Assembly (NCBI GenBank): GCA_015055945.1
Contig: SVHH01000005.1
Coordinates: 1-40,335, forward strand
Direction of reading: 5' to 3'
DNA: 40,335 bases
DNA from: Clostridiales bacterium
Lineage (GTDB): Bacteria > Bacillota > Clostridia > Christensenellales > Borkfalkiaceae
Part shown: in pieces, positions 22,836-31,558 of the stretch
Layout of the letters: the number at the start of each line of letters is the position of its first letter
Position numbering within the stretch: position 1 is the first letter of the stretch
Program-made: the position numbers and the translations under genes
Notes under the pieces: model-generated
Told to the model about the DNA's origin: nothing
Database searches by the model: none
Seen by the model: the letters and a program-made list of their open reading frames with translations, nothing else

Positions 22836-24784
22836 TGGCAAGAGTTATGAATATGCGTGGCGGCCGTAACATGCGCGGCGGCGCTAGAGGCAAAGCAAAA
22901 AAAGGCACGCTCCCCCGTCTTCTTAAAATGTTGTTTGCAACCAGCAAAGGCAGTATGGCTGTAGTATTTTTATGTATTACAATAAGTGCTATAACCGGCG
23001 TTGCATCTTCGCTTTTCTTAAAACAATTATTGACCAACATTAAACTTGGCTTAAGCGGTGAAGTTGCTAAAGCGTGGGAAGGTCTTATTACCCTTTTCGT
23101 TACGATGGGTGCGGTATATTTTACTTCTATCCTTTGTAACTTTATTCAAACGCGTACTATGGCGAAGGTTACTCAAAACTTCCTTCACAGAATTAGAACT
23201 AGTGTGTTTGGAAAAATGCAGTCGTTACCTATCAAGTATTTTGACCAGCATTTAACTGGCGATATAATGAGTTCTTACACTAACGACACCGATGCTATTA
23301 GACAACTCGTTTCGCAAAGCATCCCCCACTTATATCAAAACTTCATAAGTATAATCACCCTTTTGGTTATTATGCTCACTTCAAGTTTATGGTTGTCTTT
23401 GGTAATGTTTTTGGGTGTAATTTTGATGTCTTTCGTAACTAAAGTCGTTGGCGGGAACAGTGCAAAATACTTCATTAAACAACAGCAATCCTTAGGCGCG
23501 GAAGAAGGGTTCGTGCAAGAAATGATTCAAGGTCAAAAGGTTGTTAAAGTTTTCTGTCATGAAGATGAAAGCAAGCAAGATTTTGACGTTAAAAACGAAC
23601 AACTCTGCCACGATGCTACCAAGGCTCATACCTTTGCAAACATTTTGATGCCTATTATGGGCAACCTTGGCAACATCCTTTACGTACTCTTAGCGTTTGT
23701 AGGCGGAATTTTACTCGCTCTTGAAATCCCCAACGTTACTATTACAGGTAAAATCGAAGGTTCAACCACCTTCCTTATAACAATAATAGCATTCTTACCC
23801 ATTAGTAAACAATTTACTGGTAACGTAAGTCAATCTTCGCAACAACTTAACTCTATCGTTATGGGGCTTGCTGGTGCGTCAAGATTATTTGAACTTATGG
23901 ACCAACAACCCGAAGCCGACGATGGATACGTAACGCTTGTTCGCTGCAATATTGCAGAAGACGGAACTATTACCGAAACTGAAGAACGCACTGGACACTG
24001 GGCGTGGAAACACCCGCATAAAGCCGACGGCACTATTACCTATGAAGAACTTAAAGGCGATATCCAAATGTTTGACGTAGACTTTGGTTATACGCCAGAA
24101 AAGATAGTACTTCACAACGTTTCACTTTACGCTAAACCTGGTCAAAAAATTGCTTTCGTAGGTGCAACTGGTGCTGGTAAAACGACTATTACTAACCTAA
24201 TTAACCGCTTTTACGATATTGCTGATGGTAAAATTCGTTACGACGGAATTAATATCAATAAGATTAAAAAGGACGACTTGCGCCGCTCTCTCGGTATAGT
24301 TTTACAAGATACTAACCTATTCACTGGTACGGTTATGGAAAACATCCGTTACGGAAGACTATCCGCTACTGATGAAGAATGTATTGAAGCGGCAAAACTA
24401 GCATATGCTCACGACTTTATTTCACGCCTACCCGAAGGTTATAACACCATGCTTACTCAAGACGGTGCTAATCTTTCACAAGGTCAAAGACAACTATTAT
24501 CTATTGCGCGTGCGGCTGTAAAAGATGCACCCGTTATGATTTTGGACGAAGCAACGTCTTCAATCGACACTAGAACGGAAGCGCTCGTTCAAAAAGGCAC
24601 TGATAGACTTATGCAAGGCAGAACGGTTTTCGTTATTGCACATAGACTTTCAACCGTTAGAAATTCTGACGTAATTATGGTGTTAGACTACGGACACATT
24701 ATTGAACGCGGTTCACACGAAGAACTTATTGAAAAACGCGGCAAATATTATCAACTATATACTGGTGCGTTTGAACTTGAATAG
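22835..24784 (+). CDS. ABC exporter half-transporter B (catalytic ATP site)
   Basis: 649 residues; its ATG overlaps the preceding stop by one base (TAATG) with GGGGGT upstream. An Arg/Gly-rich N-terminus (residues 6-20) precedes the membrane domain. An insert at about 362-408, with TGHWAWKHPH, sits between the membrane and ATPase domains. Walker A GATGAGKT (443-450), a non-standard signature LSQGQ (547-551) and Walker B MILDEA with the catalytic Glu572 follow. With half-transporter A it makes one active and one degenerate site. The insert occurs in relatives as I recall, but its job is unknown. Confidence 0.93.
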   Translation: MARVMNMRGGRNMRGGARGKAKKGTLPRLLKMLFATSKGSMAVVFLCITISAITGVASSLFLKQLLTNIKLGLSGEVAKAWEGLITLFVTMGAVYFTSILCNFIQTRTMAKVTQNFLHRIRTSVFGKMQSLPIKYFDQHLTGDIMSSYTNDTDAIRQLVSQSIPHLYQNFISIITLLVIMLTSSLWLSLVMFLGVILMSFVTKVVGGNSAKYFIKQQQSLGAEEGFVQEMIQGQKVVKVFCHEDESKQDFDVKNEQLCHDATKAHTFANILMPIMGNLGNILYVLLAFVGGILLALEIPNVTITGKIEGSTTFLITIIAFLPISKQFTGNVSQSSQQLNSIVMGLAGASRLFELMDQQPEADDGYVTLVRCNIAEDGTITETEERTGHWAWKHPHKADGTITYEELKGDIQMFDVDFGYTPEKIVLHNVSLYAKPGQKIAFVGATGAGKTTITNLINRFYDIADGKIRYDGININKIKKDDLRRSLGIVLQDTNLFTGTVMENIRYGRLSATDEECIEAAKLAYAHDFISRLPEGYNTMLTQDGANLSQGQRQLLSIARAAVKDAPVMILDEATSSIDTRTEALVQKGTDRLMQGRTVFVIAHRLSTVRNSDVIMVLDYGHIIERGSHEELIEKRGKYYQLYTGAFELE

Positions 24785-24785
24785 T

Positions 24786-25643
24786 ATGAAATGTTTATTA
24801 TGCCCTAACGGGTGCAATATTGACAAAACTAAAGAAAAAGGTGCTTGCGGTACGGATGATAAAATCCGTATAGCAAAGTATTATTTGCACCCCTTTGAAG
24901 AACCCTTAATAAGCGGAACTAAAGGCTCTGGAACGGTGTTCTTTTGCGGGTGCTCTTTAAGGTGCGTTTTTTGCCAAAACTATGAATTATCTAGAAACGA
25001 GCGCGGCAAAGAAATTACAGTGCTTGATCTTGCTAATATCTTCAAAGAACTTGAAAATATGGGCGCACACAACATCAATTTAGTAAACCCAACTCACTAT
25101 TCTAACCAAATAATTAAGGCGCTTCAAATATATAAACCAAGTATCCCTATCGTATATAATACGCACGGTTATGAAAATATCGAAATCATTAGTAAAATGA
25201 ATGATTATATCGATGTTTATCTGCCAGACATAAAGTACTTTTCCCCCGCAATTTCATTAAGATATACGGGCAAAGATAACTACTTTGAAAAAGCGTCTAA
25301 AGCAATCGAGTTTATGATTAAAAGTAAGCCTATAATCATAGGCGATGACGGACTTATCAAGCAAGGCGTTATCGTAAGGCACTTGATTTTACCACAGTGC
25401 ACGGCGGATAGTAAACACATTTTAGACTGGTACGTCCCCTTAAAAGACGACGCATTTATTAACGTAATGAGCCAGTATACCCCGTTTGGAAAAATTGAAA
25501 ACTTCCCCGAACTTCAAAGAAAAATCACTAAGCGTGAATATAATATAGTTTTAGATTACGCTATGAGTTTAGGGATAGAAAAAATGTTCTACCAAGAACT
25601 AAATAGCGCTGATGAAAAATACATTCCTAAATGGGATTATTAA
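24786..25643 (+). CDS. Radical SAM protein, PflX/COG1313-like
   Basis: 285 residues from the ATG at 24786, right after the ABC stop; a longer frame would overlap the ABC gene. The radical SAM cluster is CSLRCVFC (Cys56, Cys60, Cys63). An N-terminal set of Cys (3, 6, 10, 21) in MKCLLCPNGC and GACG suggests a second metal site. It resembles PflA-type activating-enzyme relatives whose substrates are unknown. No glycyl radical enzyme is nearby. No clear ribosome binding site is seen, so coupling to the ABC gene is likely. It ends at a shared terminator (25644-25676). Confidence 0.85.
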   Translation: MKCLLCPNGCNIDKTKEKGACGTDDKIRIAKYYLHPFEEPLISGTKGSGTVFFCGCSLRCVFCQNYELSRNERGKEITVLDLANIFKELENMGAHNINLVNPTHYSNQIIKALQIYKPSIPIVYNTHGYENIEIISKMNDYIDVYLPDIKYFSPAISLRYTGKDNYFEKASKAIEFMIKSKPIIIGDDGLIKQGVIVRHLILPQCTADSKHILDWYVPLKDDAFINVMSQYTPFGKIENFPELQRKITKREYNIVLDYAMSLGIEKMFYQELNSADEKYIPKWDY

Positions 25644-25676
25644 AAAAAGCACCGCTTGTATAAAGCGGTGCTTTTT
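25644..25676. terminator. Bidirectional terminator between the radical SAM gene and potD
   Basis: AAAAAGCACCGCTT and AAGCGGTGCTTTTT, a perfect 14-bp stem with a 5-nt loop and A/T runs on both sides. It serves the convergent operons ending at 25643 and 25690. Confidence 0.95.
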
Positions 25677-25689
25677 AATTTTGAAATTA

Positions 25690-27243
25690 CTATTCAACTT
25701 CTTCTACTTTAATAATTTTATAACCTTTCTTTTCCATTGAAGTAAGTTTTCTTTCAGGTATCTTGAAAGTCTTTATATTTTTAGCGTTTCTTGAAAGAAG
25801 AATAACGACTGCAAGTGCAATAACTAAGGCTACTATTAAAATAATTAGCCAGTCGGGGAAAGTTTCGCCTTTAACACCTTCCCACATATCGTTAATTTGC
25901 ATAAGCGTATCACTGCTAAAATTATTCATAATAGCGCACTTTTGAACGATATCAAACGTAGGATATTGAGCAATAAGCCTACCGTAACTCTCTTCGGATA
26001 CTTTAACGATATAGTCCCCTTCTGGATTGCCGGCAAAGAAGTATGAAAGGTTTACTTCCACACCTTCTCCATCTTCTAAATCTTCACTTTCGTCAAACCA
26101 GTCTATTACGATAGAATTGAAAATATCAGTCGTTTCAACACTTACGTTGCCTTCTTCATCTTCAACTTCCAACTCAAATTCGCCGTTAGCAACCATGCCA
26201 GTATATCCAGTATAGTTCATATTACGATAAACGTTTTCGGGGCGTGAAATAAATTCTAAGAACTTATAAACAGCATCGTAATTAGTGCTGCCAGAAGGCA
26301 TTACAAAGCCGTCAAACCAAATATTAGAGCCTTCGTCGGGGATAGAATAACTTAAACTCTTTGCGTCTTCTTCATCGATTAAACTGCCGTCGTCGTCTTC
26401 AACTTCACGCGCAGCAACGTCAATAGCGTAGCAGGCGTCCCCACTCCAAGCAACGTAAGCGTAAATATTGCCTAAAACGATATCATTTTTGCCACTGTCA
26501 ACTTCAAAACCATAAAGCATTGGCTTTAATGAATTAAGTTTTTCGCCTACCCTATCAATAGCATCTTGATTTACGTTATTAAGTATTTCGGTAATTTCTT
26601 CATTAGTGGTTGCTTGCTTTAATTCGTTTTGATAAACCATTGCAAGCCCTACTATATAAGAATCTCTTACCGCATCTTTAATAGTAATCTTTTTTGCTAA
26701 GTCAGGGTTATAGAAAACGCCGTCCCAAGAAGAAACTTCTTGCTCGGTAACGTAGTCGGTGTTGTAAACCCAACCCATTGTCCCCCACATATATCCTACC
26801 ATAAATTCGGAAAGAGAAACTTCTTCCCCTTCGTACTTGCCGTCTTTAACGGTAAATTGAAGGTTATCAAGTCTACCCTTTATATATGGTGAAAGGTTAT
26901 TAGTATAATCTTCAAGTTTAGAAAAATCAAACTTTTGAATTCTGCCTTCTTCAGCAAGTTTTTCAATCATATACTCTGAAGGCACAACCAAGTCGTAACT
27001 GTTCGGGTTTATAACTAATTCATTATATAGGTTTTCGTTTGTACCATAAGTTGAATATTCAACGGTTATACCAGTTTCTTCTTCAAACTCGTCTAATAAA
27101 TCAGTGTCGATGTAATCTTCACAGTTGCAAACTCTAAGCACAGTTCCGTCCGTTTCGTTTAGGTTATTATCACACGCAACAAAAGAAAATGATGAAAGGG
27201 ACAAGATAAGCGCGCAAATTAAACTAAAAATTCTTTTAATCAT
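25690..27243 (-). CDS. potD: Spermidine/putrescine-binding protein with C-terminal membrane anchor
   Basis: 517 residues against about 350 for standard PotD. The lipoprotein signal ends at FVAC (Cys24). The binding-protein fold follows (VLRVCNCEDYIDTDLLDEFEEETG, YDLVVPSEYMIEKLA, YVAWSGDACYAID). An acidic region with many Asp and Glu occupies the last third, then a membrane helix WLIILIVALVIALAVVILL (465-483) and a basic tail. So the protein seems held by both a lipid and a helix, unlike classical PotD. It is last in potABCD, two bases after potC. Substrate by homology is polyamine; a related cation is possible. Confidence 0.85.
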   Translation of the reverse strand: MIKRIFSLICALILSLSSFSFVACDNNLNETDGTVLRVCNCEDYIDTDLLDEFEEETGITVEYSTYGTNENLYNELVINPNSYDLVVPSEYMIEKLAEEGRIQKFDFSKLEDYTNNLSPYIKGRLDNLQFTVKDGKYEGEEVSLSEFMVGYMWGTMGWVYNTDYVTEQEVSSWDGVFYNPDLAKKITIKDAVRDSYIVGLAMVYQNELKQATTNEEITEILNNVNQDAIDRVGEKLNSLKPMLYGFEVDSGKNDIVLGNIYAYVAWSGDACYAIDVAAREVEDDDGSLIDEEDAKSLSYSIPDEGSNIWFDGFVMPSGSTNYDAVYKFLEFISRPENVYRNMNYTGYTGMVANGEFELEVEDEEGNVSVETTDIFNSIVIDWFDESEDLEDGEGVEVNLSYFFAGNPEGDYIVKVSEESYGRLIAQYPTFDIVQKCAIMNNFSSDTLMQINDMWEGVKGETFPDWLIILIVALVIALAVVILLSRNAKNIKTFKIPERKLTSMEKKGYKIIKVEEVE

Positions 27244-27245
27244 AT

Positions 27246-28043
27246 TTACGCCTCCTTCTTTCTCGTGCGGATATTATTGATAACCACAACGAGAATTATT
27301 ACAACGAATATTATTGCAGAAAGAGCACGAAGCGCTGGGAGTGATGAGTTCGCGTTTGATTTTGCCATTGCGCCGTAAACGTAGGTTGAAATGGTATGGA
27401 ATTCCGCAGGTTTTGTGTAAGCCGATATAATATAATCGTCTAAAGAGAGCGTTATGGCTAACATAAAGCCGCTCAAAATCCCAGGTAAAATCTCGGGAAT
27501 TACGACTTTTACCAACGCACCGAAAGGCGATGCACCAAGGTCCAACGCCGCTTCGTAAATATTGCCGTCCATTTGCTTTAATTTAGGCATAATAGAAAGC
27601 ACAACGAAAGGTGTTGTAATAATTAAATGACCTATTATTAAAGTAAAGTACGATCTACTTTCTTCAAACACGAGCGAGAACAATAATACGAGAGCAACCG
27701 CCGTTACTATTTCCGCATTGATTACTGGGATTTGTGATGCTGCCGCAACACCCTTACCCAACTTTCCTTTACTATAAAACATACCGATTGCGCCAACCGT
27801 TCCTAAAATAGTTGCTAAAATTGCTACTACAACGGCTAAAATTAAGGTATCCCAAACGATTTTCATTAACGCTGCATCGTTGAATAGTTTTATATAAAGG
27901 TCAAATGAAAAGCCAATTTTGAAAGCTTGTTCTATACTAACTATAGGTGTATCTACAAAACTGTATAAAACCAAAGTTAAAATAGGCGCGTAAATAAAGA
28001 GTAAAATAAGTGCTATATATAATACTTGGAAAAACTTTTTCAT
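27246..28043 (-). CDS. potC: Polyamine ABC transporter permease PotC
   Basis: 265 residues, standard for PotC, with six membrane helices. The cytoplasmic EAA loop reads EAALDLGASPFGALVKVVIPEILPG, which contacts the PotA ATPase. It overlaps the potB stop by one base (TAATG) and lies two bases before potD. Together PotB and PotC form the channel. Confidence 0.93.
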   Translation of the reverse strand: MKKFFQVLYIALILLFIYAPILTLVLYSFVDTPIVSIEQAFKIGFSFDLYIKLFNDAALMKIVWDTLILAVVVAILATILGTVGAIGMFYSKGKLGKGVAAASQIPVINAEIVTAVALVLLFSLVFEESRSYFTLIIGHLIITTPFVVLSIMPKLKQMDGNIYEAALDLGASPFGALVKVVIPEILPGILSGFMLAITLSLDDYIISAYTKPAEFHTISTYVYGAMAKSNANSSLPALRALSAIIFVVIILVVVINNIRTRKKEA

Positions 28044-28882
28044 TATAGATTAGTCCCCCTTGTATCTTCACTCTTAAAGCCACCCGTTACCCACATAGAA
28101 ACGAGCATTATAACTAGCAACACAAGCGCCATTGCAGAGCCTAAATTCCAGTTTTGATAGGTTGTAAACTGTTCGTCAATAAGTTTACCGATGATAGTAA
28201 TAAGCCCGTTACCAAAGGTGTCTGAAATTACGTAACAAGTCATAGTGGGCATAAACACCATAGTAACACCACTTGCAATACCAGGCATTGAAAGCGGCAA
28301 AGTTACCTTTGTAAAGGTTGTAAACCAGTTTCCACCTAAATCGTGGCTTGCCTCGATATAACTCTTATCCATCTTTGAAAGCACGGTATATAATGGCAAT
28401 ATCATAAATGGTAAATAATCGTAAACCATACCTATTATAACGTTTACGTAATTGTTAAGACCAAATATTCCGGATAGCGTAAGCAAGTCTTTCATAGCCA
28501 TTGCACGGAGAACGAAGTTAATCCACATAGGCATAATAAACAGCATCAAAAGCGTGCCGCCTTTATTTAAGTTACTGCGCGCCAAAATATACGCTACGGG
28601 GTATGCAAGCAAAATGCAAATTACAGTGGTTGCAAGCGCCAAAAGAACGCTTATAATAACCGTAGTAACCGTTGTTCCCGATGAGAAAAATCTTACAAAG
28701 TTGTTTATTGAAATTCCGCCGTCTTTATCCGTAAACGAATAAAACACTATTAAAAGGAGTGGCAATACGACGAAAAGCGCCAAAAACAATCCGTACGGGA
28801 TACACAGTTGTTTTCTTGAAAAGGCTAAGCGAAATTTGTTCTTTTCCACTTCTACCCCTTCGACAAACTTCTTTTGCGTCAT
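28043..28882 (-). CDS. potB: Polyamine ABC transporter permease PotB
   Basis: 279 residues with six membrane helices and the EAA loop [25 protein letters not shown]. Its ATG overlaps the potA stop by four bases (ATGA). A charged cytoplasmic N-terminus (about 25 residues) precedes the first helix. It is the partner of PotC in the import channel. Confidence 0.93.
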   Translation of the reverse strand: MTQKKFVEGVEVEKNKFRLAFSRKQLCIPYGLFLALFVVLPLLLIVFYSFTDKDGGISINNFVRFFSSGTTVTTVIISVLLALATTVICILLAYPVAYILARSNLNKGGTLLMLFIMPMWINFVLRAMAMKDLLTLSGIFGLNNYVNVIIGMVYDYLPFMILPLYTVLSKMDKSYIEASHDLGGNWFTTFTKVTLPLSMPGIASGVTMVFMPTMTCYVISDTFGNGLITIIGKLIDEQFTTYQNWNLGSAMALVLLVIMLVSMWVTGGFKSEDTRGTNL

Positions 28883-30393
28883 CTCTTAATCTCCTGTTTA
28901 AGTTTGAGTTTAATTTTATCTTTAGCAATCAATACGCTAACTCTATCGTTTTCGTTCCAAGTATCTTCAGTGTCGAAAACGAAGTCTTCTTCATTTTCAT
29001 CGGTACGAACGATAAGTTGATAGTGGTCGCCTTTATAAATCATTGAAACGATATTACCGATTGCACCACCAATATCTTGATCGTCGCTAATTTCTATATC
29101 TTTTAAGCCGACTTCAACTTCAACGTCCACGTCGGTAAGGTCGATTTTTTCGCCCTCAGCCGTAATAAGATAGCCTTCTTCATCAAGTATTGAACCGGGA
29201 TACAATTGAGTTACGTCGCACTCAAATTCGCCGTCACCAAAGCATACAGTGTTTTTCTTAGTGATGTAGCCGTCGTACTTATTAGAAGAAAATTCTTTTG
29301 CCATAATATGAATGTCGTTGGGGTTAATAACTAGGCTAACTTGTTCCCCAACCTTTCTTTCAACGGTGTCTTGAATAACGATTTCAGTTTTACCAACGAG
29401 CATAACCATTTCATAATGAACGCCCTTAAATATAGAACTAATAATCTTACCATCAACCTGCCCTTCGCCTTTATCAACCAAAACAACGTCTTCGGGGCGA
29501 ACTACAACGTCAACCTTTTCGTTTATAGCAAACTCATCTACACAGTCAAAGTTGTGGTTGATAAATCTAACCTTTTTATCCCCAACGATAGTTCCACTGA
29601 AAATGTTACTTTCGCCGATAAAGTCGGCAACGAAAGAGTTTTTGGGTTCGTTATAAATATCAGTAGGCGTGCCGATTTGTTGAATAACGCCGTCTTTCAT
29701 TACCACGATTGTATCGCTCATGGTAAGCGCTTCTTCTTGATCGTGAGTAACGTAAATAAAGGTAATACCAAGTTTTTTATGCATCTCTTTAAGTTCAAGT
29801 TGCATATCCTTTCTCATCTTAAGGTCAAGCGCACCTAAAGGTTCGTCTAGAAGTAAAATCTTAGGCTCGTTAACGATTGCTCTTGCAATAGCGACCCTTT
29901 GTTGTTGACCGCCTGATAAAGTTGAAACGCTACGTTTTTCAAAACCTTCAAGGTCAACCATTTTAAGCGCCTTTTCAACTTTTGCAGCGATTTCCCACTT
30001 TTTTAACTTTTCAACTTTTTCTATTGTTTCGCCGTTCTTATCTTGGTAAGTAACTTTGACTTTTTTAAGTTTAAGTCCAAAAGCAATGTTATCGTAAACG
30101 TTGAGATGCGGAAATAGTGCGTAACGCTGGAAAACCGTGTTTATAGGGCGCTTATTCGGGGGCAAATGACTTATGTCTTCGCCGTTAAGCAGAATTCTAC
30201 CAGAAGTAGGTTTATCAAAACCAGCAATCATACGTAGAGTTGTAGTTTTACCACAACCAGACGGGCCTAAAAAGGTAATGAATTCGCCGCGTCGAACGTA
30301 AAAACTAATATTATCAACAGCGACAACGCCGTCGTCAAATTCACGACAAAGGTTTTCAATCTCAATAATTCTTTCTTTTCTTTTGTCTGCCAT
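28879..30393 (-). CDS. potA: Polyamine ABC transporter ATPase PotA with two TOBE-like domains
   Basis: 504 residues from the ATG at 30393, which has GAGGTG upstream; a longer in-frame reading from a TTG would run into the leader. The ATPase is intact: Walker A GPSGCGKT (43-50), Gln89, LSGGQQQR (159-166), Walker B ILLLDEP (179-185), His217. An insert of about 22 residues lies at 111-133. The standard protein is about 370 residues; here a first TOBE-like repeat (FKGVHYEMV, 322-330) is followed by an acidic second one ([10 protein letters not shown], 453-462). It energises PotBC import. Confidence 0.9.
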   Translation of the reverse strand: MADKRKERIIEIENLCREFDDGVVAVDNISFYVRRGEFITFLGPSGCGKTTTLRMIAGFDKPTSGRILLNGEDISHLPPNKRPINTVFQRYALFPHLNVYDNIAFGLKLKKVKVTYQDKNGETIEKVEKLKKWEIAAKVEKALKMVDLEGFEKRSVSTLSGGQQQRVAIARAIVNEPKILLLDEPLGALDLKMRKDMQLELKEMHKKLGITFIYVTHDQEEALTMSDTIVVMKDGVIQQIGTPTDIYNEPKNSFVADFIGESNIFSGTIVGDKKVRFINHNFDCVDEFAINEKVDVVVRPEDVVLVDKGEGQVDGKIISSIFKGVHYEMVMLVGKTEIVIQDTVERKVGEQVSLVINPNDIHIMAKEFSSNKYDGYITKKNTVCFGDGEFECDVTQLYPGSILDEEGYLITAEGEKIDLTDVDVEVEVGLKDIEISDDQDIGGAIGNIVSMIYKGDHYQLIVRTDENEEDFVFDTEDTWNENDRVSVLIAKDKIKLKLKQEIKR

Positions 30394-30502
30394 AACACAC
30401 CTCAATAGTCTTTTAGCAAAATAAAAAACGCAAGCAGCAAAACGCCACTTGCGACAAAAATACTCGTAACTAAGATAATCGGCTGTAAATACAACCTTTC
30501 GT

Positions 30503-30643
30503 CCAAATAACAAGATATTTGGTATTCAGAGTCTATATAGCAACACACTTTTACTACTCTTTATTGACCGTTTCACAAGTTTGCGTTCCAAACGCGTTCG
30601 GTTATAAAGTAACCAACTTATAAAATTTGAGTATTTAACTCAA
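30503..30643 (-). other. Hairpin series in the pot mRNA leader
   Basis: Four perfect stems follow each other: CCAAATA/TATTTGG (30503-30522), GCGTT/AACGC (30583-30595), GGTTA/TAACC (30600-30614) and TTGAGT/ACTCAA (30627-30643). They sit between the aptamer-like domain and potA. No open reading frame with a ribosome binding site is seen among them. Confidence 0.5.
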
Positions 30644-30650
30644 TCAATAA

Positions 30651-30729
30651 GGCGAAAAAATCGCCAATCGGCAGTGGACCCGGCTGTCCGTATGGCCTCA
30701 ACTCATTTAGAGTGGTCCGTTATTGTTGG
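30651..30729 (-). ncRNA. Structured 5' leader of potABCD, possible riboswitch
   Basis: Read on the minus strand, CCAA/TTGG and GGACC/GGTCC enclose an internal loop of 7 by 8 bases and a junction with two hairpins, ACTC-TAAAT-GAGT (30701-30713) and GGC-10-GCC (30682-30697). A further hairpin GGCGA/TCGCC (30651-30665) shares two bases with the CCAA/TTGG stem, so the two compete. It begins about 35 nt after the predicted start of the transcript. I match it to no riboswitch class that I know. Together with 30503-30643 it accounts for the 529-bp gap between potA and ygjV. Confidence 0.5.
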
Positions 30730-30769
30730 GAGAAGACTCTGTTTTTATTAAAGTTCAAATCCGTTTTCT

Positions 30770-30798
30770 ATATTAAATTATTTTAGAGTTATTGTCAA
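30770..30798 (-). promoter_or_regulatory. Promoter of the potABCD leader
   Basis: TTGACA (30793-30798), 17-bp spacer, TAATAT (30770-30775) on the minus strand. It implies a 5' leader of about 370 nt. Confidence 0.6.
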
Positions 30799-30865
30799 TT
30801 ATTTTTTTATAATATTTTTAAAAAATTTTATTTTTTTGCTTTTTAGTTAATTTACTTGCTTTTAA

Positions 30866-30894
30866 TTGACTAAATCACCGTTTCGTTATATAAT
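30866..30894 (+). promoter_or_regulatory. ygjV promoter
   Basis: TTGACT (30866-30871), 17-bp spacer, TATAAT (30889-30894), divergent from the pot promoter. Confidence 0.8.
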
Positions 30895-30922
30895 TTTTTC
30901 GTTGATTAAAAAAGGTTTACTT

Positions 30923-31558
30923 ATGACACCGTTTGAAATTTTAGTGCAAGCAATAGGCTTTGTTGGTATTGCCTTAAACATCTTGTCCGTACAATTTAAT
31001 AAACACTGGCAAATTATGCTACTTAAAACGCTCGGTTCTATGACTTTCGTTTTGCAATATATATTGCTCGGCGCGTGGGTTGGTATGGTAATGGACTTAA
31101 TAGGCTCTATTAGAAACGTTATCTTTACCCTTAACGTTAAAAACGGAAGGTCAAATAAAAGCTGGATAATTGCTTTCTCTATTATAACTTTTATTGCTGG
31201 GCTAGTTACAATAATCACTACTTGGGATAAGTCTATAGGCTACGCTTCAAACTGGTCAAAAGATCCGTCAATCATTTTAATTATTGCAGTTTCAATCAGC
31301 ATTATTTCAATAGTAGCAAAATTATTAACAACCATCGCGTACGGATTCAAAGATCCGCACCGCATAAGGATGGTTAATATTCCGTCAAACGCGTGCTGGG
31401 TTGTGTATAATTTGGTCGCATTCTCTATTGCTGGCGTTATAAACGATTTAATGTGCTTAGGCTCAATAGTTATTGCTGAAATTAGGTTTAGAAAAAAGAA
31501 AACGGCTGTTCCTACTTTAGAAACAGCCGAAGTTCAAACTCAAGATAACGACAAATAA
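30923..31558 (+). CDS. YgjV family membrane protein
   Basis: 211 residues from the ATG at 30923; a longer reading would start within the promoter. Six or so membrane helices and the motifs GFVGIALNILSVQF, GAWVGMVMDLIGSIRN and NIPSNACWVVYNLVAFSIAGVIND in pieces match the Imp-YgjV family, whose function is unknown. A charged tail follows from about 190. It meets the small gene after feoB head-on with no gap at 31558/31559. Its last 20 codons also encode, on the other strand, an intrinsic terminator. Confidence 0.85.
   Translation: MTPFEILVQAIGFVGIALNILSVQFNKHWQIMLLKTLGSMTFVLQYILLGAWVGMVMDLIGSIRNVIFTLNVKNGRSNKSWIIAFSIITFIAGLVTIITTWDKSIGYASNWSKDPSIILIIAVSISIISIVAKLLTTIAYGFKDPHRIRMVNIPSNACWVVYNLVAFSIAGVINDLMCLGSIVIAEIRFRKKKTAVPTLETAEVQTQDNDK
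31490..31530 (-). terminator. Terminator of the feo operon inside ygjV
   Basis: On the minus strand CGGCTGTT and AACAGCCG (31522-31529, 31503-31510) form an 8-bp stem with an 11-nt loop followed by TTTTCTTTTTTC. It sits within the ygjV coding sequence, where the T run is the complement of its Lys codons. Confidence 0.7.

Noticed and set aside
24702-24785. Upstream start for the radical SAM gene inside the ABC gene
   Set aside because: It would overlap the ABC ATPase end by 83 bases and add a non-conserved stretch; the ATG at 24786 begins the Cys-rich N-terminus directly.
30394-30513. N-terminal extension of potA from a TTG codon
   Set aside because: The extra 40 residues do not resemble PotA, lack a ribosome binding site and overlap leader hairpins; the ATG at 30393 has GAGGTG and begins the usual PotA sequence.
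30651-30665. GGCGA/TCGCC in the pot leader as a simple terminator
   Set aside because: The stem is only five pairs and the T run is in the loop, not after it, so it was treated as a competing hairpin instead.
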